A stretch of 64,000 bases of DNA from Panacagrimonas sp052389915 (GCA_052389915.1 JBQTHL010000048.1:1-64000), one strand, 5' to 3'; positions 1 to 9,019 are shown, numbered from the stretch's first letter. A program made the numbers and translations. The notes: generated by a model from the letters alone, not told the origin.

Positions 1-73
1 TGCGTCCCGCTCGAACCAGCTCGATCATCTGCTGGCGAAACTCCGCCGGATACGGCGGTCGACTCTTGGGCAT
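1..73 (-). CDS. IS3-family transposase OrfA, N-terminal 24 residues only
   Basis: The frame starts at an ATG at 73 and reads MPKSRPPYPAEFRQQMIELV before the window ends. This is the usual beginning of the helix-turn-helix OrfA protein of IS3-family elements, which binds the terminal repeats and is joined to OrfB by programmed frameshifting. A purine-rich ribosome site lies just upstream. Only the first 24 codons are present, so subgroup and integrity cannot be judged. Confidence 0.7.
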   Translation of the reverse strand, partial: MPKSRPPYPAEFRQQMIELVRAGR

Positions 74-126
74 CTCGGACTCCTTTCCTCAAACAATCAG
101 GTGTCCGGGAAACGGGGTCAACTCCA
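1..126 (-). mobile_element. End of an IS3-family insertion sequence, cut by the window edge
   Basis: Read on the minus strand, the segment begins with a terminal-repeat-like sequence (TGGAGTTGACCCCGTTTCCC, starting at 126), followed by a purine-rich ribosome site and a start codon at 73. This arrangement is typical of the upstream end of IS3-family elements. The element ends exactly where the open frame of the neighbouring gene fragment begins at 127, so it probably inserted into that gene. The other end of the element and any target duplication lie outside the window. Confidence 0.75.
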
Positions 127-1191
127 GTGCTCGACGGACTGGACAAGGACAGCATGGCGGCGCTGGCGCTTATCTACATGAAGAAGGATCGTCTCGAAAG
201 TCCGATCTCATTGCAGGAAACGGAAGAAGACGCGCTGTGCAGGCTCGGTAGTAACCTCGGACAATGCATTACGGCGCTGGAGTCCTTGAACGGCAGTCTC
301 GTCCTGCACCAGCAAGCGGACGGTGAGTCGGTATGGCGCTTCAAGCATCCGACGATCGGCGATGCGTTCGCTTCGGCATTGGCCCGAAGTCCGGACCTTC
401 TAGGCATCTTCCTGCTGGGAAGCGCCACCGAGAACCTGATTGAACAGGCAACCTGCGGCAATGTCGGTATTGAGCAAGCGGTGATGGTACCGAAGCCGCT
501 TTATCCGCAGATGATCGAGCGGCTTGCGGCTTTCACTGCGAGCGAGAATTACAAGTCCCAGCATCTGGCGACTTGGGGCGCGAAGTGGTCGCTGCACTCA
601 TTCCTCACCCGACGGTGCTCGAAGGACTTTCTGGCCCTGTACCTTCAGACGAACCCGAAAATCATTGATCAGGTTTGCCGTCCCGGTCTGCTTCTGAGCT
701 CTTCTTCGGAAGTTCGCCTCGCCTTGCGTTTGTATGAGTTTGGGTTGTTGCCAGACGACAATAGAAAAACTTTCGTCCAAGCCATGAGCGCATATGCGAT
801 CAGCGGAGAAGACGTGTACGCGCTTCACGACGAGAATATTCGCAGCGCGTTCACGGATGCTGAATTCGACGCGCTCATCGCTAGAGTCCGCGCAGAACTG
901 TTGCCCAGGCTGGCTGCGGTGCGCGAAGAGGAACAGGACGGATATAGGGCTGACGAGCCTGCCGACGAATACATGGAAAACATGTTCGAAAGCTTCAAAA
1001 CGCTGAAGGACAAGTTCGGCGACGACGCGGAAGCTGTGTGGATCATCGAACGCCAGATCGAGCTGGCAAAAAAATGGATCAGCGACAACGACCATGAACG
1101 TCCGGAAAGGGCGCCTAGGTCGCTTGGCACTACCGAGACCGTCGACAAACCACATGGCTCTCGGAGCATATTCGACGATGTCGATGTCTGA
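127..1191 (+). pseudogene. 3' fragment of a large STAND-like NTPase gene interrupted by the IS
   Basis: The open frame begins at the IS junction with a fortuitous GTG and runs 354 codons to a TGA at 1191. It lacks any P-loop or other N-terminal domain. Residues around 75-85 read WRFKHPTIGDAFA, resembling the helical/winged-helix segment that follows the NTPase module in large STAND-type proteins. The rest is alpha-helical and acidic, with a polar tail. The natural reading is that the IS severed the 5' part, which would lie left of the window. The STAND assignment is inference from one motif and overall composition; the truncation is directly visible. It may be a dead antiphage or signalling ATPase. 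Confidence 0.45.
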
Positions 1192-1771
1192 GGAGCGGGC
1201 TTTCGCTTCGGCGAATGCTGTCTGTCTGCGCCAAAGCAGTCTCTTGCGCGGCTTGCGATATGGGTGATTGCGGCCCCATATTCCATGCGGAGACGATCAG
1301 CGCCTCCTTGTCGTAGATGCCGGTACCTTCTTGCGGTCAGGTCTACACGGTTACAAACGAACGCGATGAACGTGGCGCTAATTGAGCGGGCCGTCGAGCC
1401 CGGTGTCGTGACCCAGCTGCCAGTGGGCATTTGGCGCCGGCATCGCGAAGCCGGCTGTCGCAGCAGGTGATCATGTCCGTAGATCTGCGCCTTGTAGCTC
1501 AGCTGCCGAGTTGAGCGTCGGTTTTAGAGCGCCGAATCCGATTCAACAAATGGCTGTCAAGGGTCGAAACGGGCGTGTTGGAGGCGCCGACTGGAGGGCC
1601 GGTCGAGGCACTTCCGAGCCGTTTACCGAATAACGCCTGCGTGCCGCGCGACGAGGGTCCAGGGCTGGACTCGTGGCTCGACTGCTCTGCGATCCTCGAC
1701 TCGCGGGACGCCGGGTCCGCGGGCTTGATCGCTTTGCGTGCTGACACGATTTGCGTGCTGACACGACAGGA
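1192..1771. other. Gene-free stretch between the gene fragment and the LysR gene
   Basis: About 580 bases with no coding frame that resembles a protein family. The visible structure is a hairpin at 1497-1516 (8-base arms, one G-T pair, loop GCCG) followed by a short T-rich run, and a 17-base tandem duplication at 1733-1766. No tRNA or promoter could be supported. It may be debris between the inserted fragment and the LysR unit. Confidence 0.5.
1733..1766. repeat. Perfect 17-base tandem duplication
   Basis: TTTGCGTGCTGACACGA occurs twice without spacing, at 1733-1749 and 1750-1766, just beyond the 3' end of the leftward LysR gene. It could be a replication slippage product or a scar from an excised element. 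Confidence 0.9.
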
Positions 1772-2659
1772 CTAACCCTGTTCTAGGGGCACATGCCGCT
1801 GGAAGCACTCCACCGCCGCGCGCGTTGCCGGCCCTGCGAGTTCCGGCCGCACCACGACAAGATACAGATCCAGCGAGCGCGTCCCGCCGACGGCCAACGG
1901 CAGTGCACGCACAGTGTCATCGAGAAGCCGCTGCTCGATCAGGTGAGCCGGCAGCCAGGCGTAGCCGAGCCCCGCCATCACCGTGGCGAGAGAAGCTTCG
2001 AGGCTGCTCACGGTGCAGCGCCGGTCTTCGCCCAGCCAGCCCTCGTCGCGCGGATGGCGCTGGCCGGAGTCGCGGACCACCACATGCACGTGACGCGCGA
2101 GGTCTTCCACGGTCAACGCCTGCAACTGCGCAAACAGCGCGTGACCCGGACTCGCCACCGCGATGAACGGAACGCTCATCAGGAAGTCGCCGAGAAAGCC
2201 TTGCGGCACGCGCGTGCTCAGCACCACGTCGGCGCTGTGCTGCTCGATGGCTTCCTCGGCGCCGGAGAGCACGGCATCCGCGAGTTGTAGTTGCGTGTCC
2301 GGACACAGCCCCTGCAGCTCGCCGACGACGCGCAGCAGCCGCTCGCGCGGGAAGGCCACGTCCACCACCAGGCGTAGCTGCGCCTCCCAGCCCTGCTTGA
2401 GCTTGCGTGCGAGCTGTTCCAGCGTCTCCAGGTCGCGCAGCAGCGGACGGGCGCGCTGCAGCAGCGTGCGGCCGTGCTCGGTCAGCACCGCCTTGCGCCC
2501 CTCCACCACCAGCAGCTTCATGTCCAGGGCCTCCTGCAGGCGTGCGACGGCATAGCTCACAGCCGGCTGGCTCTTGTGCAGCTTCTCGGCCGCCTGGGCG
2601 TAGCCGCCGTGATCGACCACGGCAGCCAGCGTGGCCCAGTGCTCCAGGTCGGTTTTCAT
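1772..2659 (-). CDS. LysR-family transcriptional regulator
   Basis: A 295-residue protein of normal LTTR length. Residues 1-60 form the winged helix-turn-helix (AEKLHKSQPAVSYAVARLQE), followed by the linker helix and a periplasmic-binding-protein-like effector domain. The start at 2659 matches the family N-terminus. It is transcribed away from the pirin gene with 117 bases between them, the classic arrangement for an LTTR controlling its divergent neighbour. Its likely targets are therefore pirin and the downstream hydrolase, amidohydrolase and porin genes. The inducer cannot be inferred. Confidence 0.9.
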   Translation of the reverse strand: MKTDLEHWATLAAVVDHGGYAQAAEKLHKSQPAVSYAVARLQEALDMKLLVVEGRKAVLTEHGRTLLQRARPLLRDLETLEQLARKLKQGWEAQLRLVVDVAFPRERLLRVVGELQGLCPDTQLQLADAVLSGAEEAIEQHSADVVLSTRVPQGFLGDFLMSVPFIAVASPGHALFAQLQALTVEDLARHVHVVVRDSGQRHPRDEGWLGEDRRCTVSSLEASLATVMAGLGYAWLPAHLIEQRLLDDTVRALPLAVGGTRSLDLYLVVVRPELAGPATRAAVECFQRHVPLEQG

Positions 2660-2776
2660 CGGCGCGCACTCCTACTCATCCACATTTCTGATTATTTACA
2701 TCCGAATATCGAGCTTTTTAATCCGGTTTACTGAGCCTATTGTCATTCCAGGCAAACGACAAACAGGAGCAGCGCC
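2660..2776. promoter_or_regulatory. Divergent promoter region between the LysR and pirin genes
   Basis: This 117-base gap is markedly A/T-rich around 2685-2740 compared with its surroundings and separates divergent starts. A/T-rich T-n11-A type sites that LTTRs bind are plausible here, but no single box could be fixed. An AGGAGC ribosome site lies at about 2766-2771, just before the pirin ATG. Confidence 0.5.
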
Positions 2777-3487
2777 ATGAACCAGATCCGACTCGCCAGC
2801 GACCGCGGCCACGCCGACCACGGCTGGCTCAACTCCCATCACAGCTTTTCCTTCGGCGATTACTTCGATCAGGAGCACGTGGAGTACGGCCCGCTGCGCG
2901 TGATCAACGAGGACCGCGTGGTGCCGGGCGCCGGGTTCGGCGCGCACGGGCATCGCGACATGGAGATCATCAGCTACGTGCTGTCGGGCGAACTCGCCCA
3001 CAAGGATTCCATCGGCAACGGCTCGGTGATCCGGCCGGGCGATGTGCAGCGCATGAGCGCCGGCACCGGCATCCGCCACAGCGAGTTCAATCCTTCCAAC
3101 AGCGCGCCCGTCCACTTCCTGCAGATCTGGATCCAGCCGGACGTGCGCGGCATCGCGCCGAGCTACGAGGAGAAGCGTTACACGGAAGCCGAGAAGCGCG
3201 GCCGCCTGCGCCTGATCGCTTCGTCCGACGGCGCCGAGGGCTCGGTGCTGATTCACCAGGACGCGCGGCTCTATGCGGGGCTGTTCGATGGCGACGAGGC
3301 CGCGAGCATCGCGCTCGCTCCGGGCAGGCGCGCCTACGTGCACGTCGCCCGTGGCGAGATCACCGCAGACGGCGTGCGCCTGCGGGCCGGCGATGCGCTG
3401 AAGCTCGACGTGGTGCAGGAGCTGAAGCTGGAGGCGGGCCAGGACGCCGAGGTGCTGGTGTTCGATCTTCCCGGCGCAGCGCAGTAG
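2777..3487 (+). CDS. Pirin-family bicupin protein
   Basis: The 236-residue protein opens with the pirin signature: SHHSFSFGDY, then GFGAHGHRDMEI near residues 55-65 and RMSAGTGIRHSEFNP near 90-105. These supply the His/His/His/Glu metal site of the N-terminal cupin. Length matches YhhW-type pirins, which bind Fe or other divalent metals and may have quercetinase-like or redox-sensor activity. It is the first gene of the rightward unit opposite LysR. The actual substrate is unknown. Confidence 0.92.
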   Translation: MNQIRLASDRGHADHGWLNSHHSFSFGDYFDQEHVEYGPLRVINEDRVVPGAGFGAHGHRDMEIISYVLSGELAHKDSIGNGSVIRPGDVQRMSAGTGIRHSEFNPSNSAPVHFLQIWIQPDVRGIAPSYEEKRYTEAEKRGRLRLIASSDGAEGSVLIHQDARLYAGLFDGDEAASIALAPGRRAYVHVARGEITADGVRLRAGDALKLDVVQELKLEAGQDAEVLVFDLPGAAQ

Positions 3488-3520
3488 CGCAGCCCTGCCC
3501 AGAGACCCGGAGCCCGGCTC

Positions 3521-4726
3521 ATGAATATGTTTCTCGAAAGCCTGGCACCGGGCACCAAGCGATCCCTGGTCCGCTCCACGGAACCCGTGCCGGGCAGCTT
3601 GTCCGTCCGCGCGCTGCGGCGGGTGCTCGAACACATCGCGGCGCATCTGCACGAACCAGTCACGGTGCATGCGCTGGCGGCGCTGGCAGGCCTGTCGGTG
3701 CCGTATTTCTCCCGCGCTTTCAGCCGCAGCACGGGACTTTCGCCGCATCGCTATATGGTCCAGCAGCGCCTGGAGCGTGCGACCCGCCTACTGCTGGAAA
3801 CCGCGCGGCCCTCTTCCGAAATCGCCTTGCTGACCGGCTTTGCCGACCAGAGCCATTTCATCCGCTGCTTCGTGCGCTTCAGGGGGATGACGCCACAGGC
3901 CTATCGAAGACTGGCCATGGAACCGCACGCCAGTCCCATCGAAAGCACATTTGTTCAATCGCGCTTTGCTCGCGGCGGTGAATCATCACCTCACGTCGTT
4001 CCATCCACCGCATCCGGAGAAATCACCATGTCGCAACCCCGCAACCTGGCCAAGCGCAGCGAGAAGGGCCTGCTCACCCCCGACAACTGCGTGCTGGCCA
4101 TCATCGATCTGCAACCGCAGATGCTGTTCGGCGTCGCCAACTTCGACCGCCAGGCCGTCATCAACAACAACGTCCTGCTGGCCAAGGCCTCCAAGGTGTT
4201 CGGCGTGCCGGTGGTGCTGTCCTCGGTCGAGACCAAGGCATTCAGCGGCAACACCTGGCCGCAGATCCTGGCCGCGCTGCCCGGCGTGACGCCCATCGAG
4301 CGCAGCTCGATGAACTCCTGGGACGACAAGAACTTCGTGGCCGCCATCGAGAAGTCGGGCAAGAAGAAGATCGTGCTCACCGGCCTGTGGACCGAGACCT
4401 GCGTGGCGCTACCCACGGTGCAGGCGATCCACGACGGCTACGAGGTCTATGTGGTCGAGGACTGCTGTGGTGATGTCAGCCAGCTCTCGCACGACAACGC
4501 GATGAAGCGTGTCGTCCAGGCTGGGGCGAAACCCGTCACCGCGCTGTCGGTGATGCTCGAATGGCAGCGTGACTGGGCCCAGCGCGACACCTACGACGCG
4601 GTGATGGACATCGTGAAGACGCATTGCGGCGCCTACGGCATGGGCGTGGAGTACGCCTACACCATGGTGCACGGCGCGCCGCCGACGCAGTTTCCGCCGT
4701 ACGCGGTGCCCGAGTCGCACAAGTAG
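3521..4726 (+). CDS. AraC-type HTH and isochorismatase-family hydrolase in one open frame
   Basis: One uninterrupted 401-codon frame carries two usually separate proteins. Residues about 28-130 are a complete AraC DNA-binding domain with two HTH units, ending in GMTPQAYRRL. Residues 170-401, from an internal ATG at 4028, are a YcaC-like cysteine hydrolase with aspartate in AIIDLQPQM and the nucleophile in LTGLWTETCV. Residues about 131-169 look like translated leader sequence, and a good ribosome site (GGAGA, 4016-4020) sits 7 bases before ATG 4028. Either a short HTH-only AraC gene lost its stop codon and became fused, or two proteins are made from one frame. Both domains look intact. Confidence 0.8.
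   Translation: MNMFLESLAPGTKRSLVRSTEPVPGSLSVRALRRVLEHIAAHLHEPVTVHALAALAGLSVPYFSRAFSRSTGLSPHRYMVQQRLERATRLLLETARPSSEIALLTGFADQSHFIRCFVRFRGMTPQAYRRLAMEPHASPIESTFVQSRFARGGESSPHVVPSTASGEITMSQPRNLAKRSEKGLLTPDNCVLAIIDLQPQMLFGVANFDRQAVINNNVLLAKASKVFGVPVVLSSVETKAFSGNTWPQILAALPGVTPIERSSMNSWDDKNFVAAIEKSGKKKIVLTGLWTETCVALPTVQAIHDGYEVYVVEDCCGDVSQLSHDNAMKRVVQAGAKPVTALSVMLEWQRDWAQRDTYDAVMDIVKTHCGAYGMGVEYAYTMVHGAPPTQFPPYAVPESHK
4016..4030 (+). promoter_or_regulatory. Internal ribosome binding site and start for the hydrolase domain
   Basis: GGAGA at 4016-4020 is followed by 7 bases and an ATG at 4028 that begins the normal N-terminus of the hydrolase family. It lies in frame inside the longer AraC-containing frame, so the hydrolase can be translated alone. 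Confidence 0.7.
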
Positions 4727-4808
4727 CGGGGCGACCCGCATTGTCCTGCGGACGCCGGGTCACGATCCGGCGTCCGCCAGCGCCCGACCACCGCATGAGG
4801 TGTCAATC

Positions 4809-5090
4809 ATGAGCACGAAGCTCTACCTGTTCTCCTTCGGCGCGGGCCTGCTGGTCGGCATCGTCTACAGCCTGCTTCAGGTGCGATCCCCCGCCCCGCC
4901 GGTGATCGCGCTCTTAGGCCTGCTCGGCATTCTCATCGGCGAGCAGGCGGTACCCCTGATCAAGCGCGTGGTGCAGCGCGAAGCCGTGACATTGGGCTGG
5001 GTGCGCCAGCAATGCGGTCAGCACGTGTTCGGAGAACTACCCAAGGCCTGCGCCGAGGCGGAAGCCAATCCGCGTTCCTCGCAAGCCTGA
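4809..5090 (+). CDS. XapX-domain (DUF1427) small membrane protein
   Basis: A 93-residue protein with two hydrophobic helices (about residues 5-20 and 32-45) split by a turn containing RSPAPP. This Pro-rich turn and the following ALLGLLGILIGE segment are characteristic of XapX-domain proteins. ATG 4809 is preferred over the in-frame GTG at 4800 because a GAGG sits in front of it. Members often accompany isochorismatase-family and amidohydrolase genes, as here. Function is unknown. Confidence 0.8.
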   Translation: MSTKLYLFSFGAGLLVGIVYSLLQVRSPAPPVIALLGLLGILIGEQAVPLIKRVVQREAVTLGWVRQQCGQHVFGELPKACAEAEANPRSSQA

Positions 5091-5097
5091 ACCGCCG

Positions 5098-7062
5098 ATG
5101 CAAGACACCGACACCCGACGACGCCGCACCCTGCAAGGTCTGGCCGCGCTCGGAGCCACTCCCTGGATCAGCCGCCTAGCCGCGGCAGGAACGCCGCCCA
5201 TGAACGCCAGCCTCATCCTGCGCAACGGACGCATCACCACGCTCGACCGGCAGGCGCCGCAGGCTAACGCGCTGGCCATCAGCGAAGGGCACTTCGTCGC
5301 CGTCGGTGACGATGCCGACATCATGCAGATGGCAACTTCGCGGACGCGGGTCATCGACCTGAAACAGCGTCGCGTGATTCCCGGCCTGATCGATTCACAC
5401 ATTCACGTCATCCGCGGCGGACTCAACTACAACCTCGAACTGCGCTGGGACGGCGTCCCTTCTCTGGCCGATGGCATGCGCATGCTCAAGGCCCAGGTCG
5501 CGCGCACGCCTGCGCCACAGTGGGTGCGTGTGGTCGGCGGCTTCACTGAATCGCAGTTCGCCGAAAAGCGTCTGCCGACGCTGGATGAACTCAACGCCGT
5601 TGCACCCGATACGCCGGTCTTCATCCTTCATCTCTACGACCGCGCACTGCTCAATCGCGCCGCGCTGCGCGCAGCCGGCTACACGCGCGACACTCCGAAT
5701 CCACCGGGTGGACTCATTGCGCGCGATGCGTCCGGTGAACCCACCGGCCTGCTGCTCGCAGAACCCAATGCACTGCTGCTGTACACCGCGCTCAGCAAGG
5801 GGCCGAAGCTGCCGCTCGAATACCAGGCGAACTCCACGCGCCATTTCATGCGCGAGCTGAACCGTCTCGGCGTCACCAGCGTCGTCGACGCCGGCGGCGG
5901 CTTCCAGAACTATCCCGACGACTACCAGGTCATCGAAAAGCTGCATGCGGCCGGGCAACTCACCCTGCGCATCGCCTACAACCTGTTCACGCAGAAACCC
6001 AAGGAAGAGGTCGCGGACTTCAAGCGCTGGGGGGGCCTCGTGAAACCAGGACAGGGCGACCCGATGTACCGCCACAACGGCGCTGGCGAGATGCTGGTAT
6101 TCAGCGCCGCGGATTTCGAGGACTTCCGCATGCCGCGCCCCGAGATGCCGCCGAACATGGAGTCCGAGCTCGAAGCCGTGACGCGCGTGCTCTCACAGAA
6201 CCGCTGGCCCTGGCGCCTGCACGCGACTTACGACGAGACCATCACGCGTGCGCTCGACGTGTTCGAGAAGGTCAATCGCGACGTGCCGTTCAAGGGCCTG
6301 CACTGGTTCTTCGATCACGCCGAAACGGTCAGCGACCGCAACCTCGAACGCATCGCCAAGCTTGGCGGCGGCGTCGCCATCCAGCATCGCATGAGCTACC
6401 AGGGCGAGTTCTTCGTGCAGCGCTACGGGAAGAAGGCGGTTGAACGCACGCCGCCCTTCAAGCGCATGCTCGAGATGGGCGTGAACGTGGGCTGCGGGAC
6501 CGATGCCACGCGCGTGGCCTCTTACGATCCGTGGAACGCGTTGCACTGGCTCAGTACGGGCAAGACGCTGGGCGGCATGGCGATGTATCCATCGGCGAAC
6601 CTCGTCGATCGGGAAACGGCGCTGGCGATGTACACGCAGCGTAACGCCTGGTTCTCCAACGAGGAGGGCTTGAAGGGCCAGATTCGCAGCGGCCAGTACG
6701 CGGATCTCGCGGTGCTGTCCGAGGATTATTTTTCGGTGCCGGAAGACCGCATCCGCCAGTTGCGCTCGGTGCTAACGGTGGTCGACGGTCGCATCGTGTA
6801 CGCCGACGAGGATTACCGCGATCTCGATCCGGCGCTGCCACCGGCGATGCCCGATTGGTCGCCGGTGAACCACGGCTCCCGCTACTGGAAGGCCGAGCGC
6901 AACCAGGCCGCGATGCACGCACTTGCGGCGAGCGCCTGCGACTGTGCAACAGCCTGCGGCGTCCATGGACACGCGCACGGTCGGGCGCAGAGTGCCGCGG
7001 TGGCCGACGAATCTCAGTCGCTGTTCTGGGGTGCGTTTGGATGTTCGTGCTGGGCTGCGTAA
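5098..7062 (+). CDS. Tat-exported metal-dependent amidohydrolase (YtcJ-like)
   Basis: A 654-residue protein with an N-terminal twin-arginine-type leader (TRRRRTLQGLAALGA). The amidohydrolase composite domain follows: a beta-sandwich start (LILRNGRITTLDR), the metal-binding GLIDSHIHV near residues 97-105, an HWFFDHAE segment near 400, GCGTDATR near 465, and a C-terminal sandwich strand set. The last 45 residues form an unusual Cys/His-rich tail with five cysteines (CDC, C, CSC) and HGHAHG that could bind metal. The substrate is unknown; relatives hydrolyse amides or cyclic ureides. It sits 7 bases after the XapX gene. Confidence 0.88.
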   Translation: MQDTDTRRRRTLQGLAALGATPWISRLAAAGTPPMNASLILRNGRITTLDRQAPQANALAISEGHFVAVGDDADIMQMATSRTRVIDLKQRRVIPGLIDSHIHVIRGGLNYNLELRWDGVPSLADGMRMLKAQVARTPAPQWVRVVGGFTESQFAEKRLPTLDELNAVAPDTPVFILHLYDRALLNRAALRAAGYTRDTPNPPGGLIARDASGEPTGLLLAEPNALLLYTALSKGPKLPLEYQANSTRHFMRELNRLGVTSVVDAGGGFQNYPDDYQVIEKLHAAGQLTLRIAYNLFTQKPKEEVADFKRWGGLVKPGQGDPMYRHNGAGEMLVFSAADFEDFRMPRPEMPPNMESELEAVTRVLSQNRWPWRLHATYDETITRALDVFEKVNRDVPFKGLHWFFDHAETVSDRNLERIAKLGGGVAIQHRMSYQGEFFVQRYGKKAVERTPPFKRMLEMGVNVGCGTDATRVASYDPWNALHWLSTGKTLGGMAMYPSANLVDRETALAMYTQRNAWFSNEEGLKGQIRSGQYADLAVLSEDYFSVPEDRIRQLRSVLTVVDGRIVYADEDYRDLDPALPPAMPDWSPVNHGSRYWKAERNQAAMHALAASACDCATACGVHGHAHGRAQSAAVADESQSLFWGAFGCSCWAA

Positions 7063-7064
7063 GG

Positions 7065-7487
7065 ATGCGCGCCGACGTTCACGCCGTCGTTGCCTCGCAG
7101 CCCTGGGTGTTGCGTCTCGCCAGTGCTGCGCTTTGCACGGCCTACGTCTACAGCGGCGTGAGCAAGCTGCTGAACTTTGATGCGGCGCTCGGCGAAGCGG
7201 CGCACTTCGGCTTGAACCCACCTGCCGTGTTCGCCATTGCAGTGATCCTGACCCAGCTCGGCGGTTCCGCCCTGACGGTGTTCGCCTCCGGCCGTTGGCA
7301 GGCGCTGGGCGCCGTCGCGCTCGCCGGCTTCACGGTGGTCGCGACGGTGATCGGCCATCCGTTCTGGACGAAGGAAGGCATGGATCGCTTCCACAATCGC
7401 AACAGCTTTCTCGAACACATCGGCCTGGTCGGCGGCTTCCTGCTGGTGGCTGCTCTCGCGTTGCCGCGCCGTGCCGCGGGCAGTTGA
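7065..7487 (+). CDS. DoxX-family membrane protein
   Basis: About 140 residues with four hydrophobic helices. The first carries the family motif YVYSGVSKLLNF, and a conserved HPFWTKEG loop follows helix 3. The ATG at 7065 lies directly after the amidohydrolase stop; an in-frame ATG at 7041 would give an eight-residue longer protein overlapping that gene. DoxX-like proteins act in membrane thiol or quinone redox chemistry. The 3' end overlaps the porin start by 17 bases, implying translational coupling. Confidence 0.82.
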   Translation: MRADVHAVVASQPWVLRLASAALCTAYVYSGVSKLLNFDAALGEAAHFGLNPPAVFAIAVILTQLGGSALTVFASGRWQALGAVALAGFTVVATVIGHPFWTKEGMDRFHNRNSFLEHIGLVGGFLLVAALALPRRAAGS

Positions 7488-8667
7488 GTGGGCGCGATTC
7501 GCCGTTGGCGTTCTCGCGGCGATGGGGTTCAGCACAGCCAGCGCGCAGGAATGGAAAATCGGAGGAAGCCTGCGCGAGCAGATGGAATCGGTGTCGGACG
7601 ACTCGCTCGGCGAGGACGGTCGCGCCGACACGGTGCTGCTGCATCGCCTTCTGCTGAGAATGGACGCCTCGGTACTGCCGTCGCTACGCACGATGATCGA
7701 ACTCGGCGCCTACGCGCAGGGCGGCCGCAATGGAGGATCGAGCCCGGTGGATGAGAGCGCGCCCGATCTGCACCAGGGCTATCTGGACTGGACGCTGCCC
7801 AGTAGCTCGACGCAGCTTCGCCTCGGCCGCCAGGAATGGACGCTGGGCAGCGGCCGTCTCGTGTCGGTGCGCGACGGCCCCAACATCCGCCGCGCGTTCG
7901 ACGCCGCGCAGTTGCACGGCATGATCGCGGGCACGTCATGGCGCATGTTCTGGGGCCGGCCGGTGCGGAACCGCGACGGTGCTTTCGATGATCGCGAGGA
8001 GCGCACGCAACACCTGGGCGGCTTCGAGCTCGCACTGCCACTGTCACGCGCACGCGCGAACCTCGAAATCTATGCGCTCGACTATCGGCGGGACGAGGCG
8101 GACTTCGCGAGTGGCACCGACCGCGAACGTCGGCGGTCTTTCGGCCTGCGCTGGCACGGCGACGGTGATGCGTTCGACTTCAACACCGAGGTTGTTTTCC
8201 AGCGAGGCGACTGGGGCGAGGCGAGAATCCGCGCCTGGACGATTGCGAACGATGTCGGCTGGCGCGTGCCGCTCGCCGGTCATCACTCCCGCGTCGGCTT
8301 CAAGGCCGACCTCGCCAGCGGCGACGACGATCCCGAGGATTCGCGTCTCGAAACCTTCAACGCGCTGTATCCCAATCCCAGCTATTTCAGCGATGCCGCG
8401 CTGATCGCGCCCGCCAACCTGATCGACCTGCAACCGAACATGACGCTGCCGCTGTCCCCATCGCTGAATTTGTATGCCGGCTGGAACCTGCTGTGGAAGC
8501 ACCGGCGCGCGGACGCGGTCTACACGACGCCGGTGCCGCTGACGCCGGTGACCGGCAGCAGCGGAGGCGCGCGGTGGATCGGCCAGCAAGGCCAGCTCTC
8601 GGCGCAGTGGACACCGCACGATGAGCTATCGCTCGAAGCGAGCTACGTGCACTTCCGTCCGGGGTAA
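7471..8667 (+). pseudogene. Alginate-export-type outer-membrane porin, C-terminally truncated
   Basis: The 398-residue product has a signal peptide (cleavage likely after ASAQ near residue 25) and a series of beta-strands. The family motifs WTLPSSSTQLRLGRQEW and GTSWRMFWGRPV are present, and GFKADLASGDDD is in the extracellular plug region. It ends abruptly at SYVHFRPG, where family members continue about 20-30 residues to a final strand ending in Phe. The missing end coincides with the start of the mobile-element-like sequence at 8668. Loss of the last strand and terminal aromatic residue should block BAM-dependent assembly, so it is probably non-functional. The start is a GTG. Confidence 0.7.
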
Positions 8668-8676
8668 ACGTACCCG

Positions 8677-8974
8677 CCGTGTAAAAACTGCACTTTCGGC
8701 TCACTGAGCAGGTTCAGGCCACGACCCTCGACGTCGGAGCCCGTTCTCTCTTCGCCACCCCGAGCCCGATCAGGTCTGGTCAAATCGGTCGGCCACCCGC
8801 TTCATTTCCTTTGTTACAAAGTGCACCTTTTACACGTCGGGATTCCATCGGCGCGTTTCGATGCGCCTCCGCCTGCGGCTATTGGCAAAAGGCACAATGC
8901 CATACCGGTCAATTGGTTATCTTGTATTCGTGGGTTTCTGTGCCGCGGGCTGAAAGTACACTTTTTACACCTCG
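8677..8974. repeat. Three copies of a GTGTAAAAAGTGCACTTTC-like repeat
   Basis: Copy A (plus) lies at 8677-8699, copy B (minus) at 8814-8840 and copy C (minus) at 8952-8974. Each contains GTGTAAAA followed by a CACTTT- or TACTTT-type end, differing at a few positions. A faces B and C, as the repeats of opposite IS termini would. Confidence 0.75.
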
Positions 8975-9011
8975 AAACACTTGGGGGTGTCCATACGCAT
9001 CGGTACGGCCT

Positions 9012-9019
9012 CGTCAGGT
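9012..9019. repeat. Left target-site duplication of the IS256-family element
   Basis: CGTCAGGT lies immediately left of the IS and is repeated at 10387-10394 immediately right of it. If the next G is assigned to the target, the duplication is 9 bases. IS256-family elements make 8-9 base duplications. Confidence 0.85.

Larger units (their letters stand above)
8668..9019. other. Orphan IS-end-like sequence without a transposase
   Basis: About 350 gene-free bases directly follow the truncated porin and contain three copies of a GTGTAAAA-type terminal repeat, one in plus and two in minus orientation, framing the segment. There is no transposase frame. This fits a deletion derivative or MITE-like relic of an element with multiple end repeats, as in the IS21 family. 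The family is inferred only from the repeat style. Confidence 0.5.

Noticed and set aside
1490..1520. Possible tRNA remnant or terminator around GTAGCTCAG
   Set aside because: GTAGCTCAG resembles a tRNA D-arm, but no acceptor, anticodon or T-arm follows. The hairpin has only a weak T-run.
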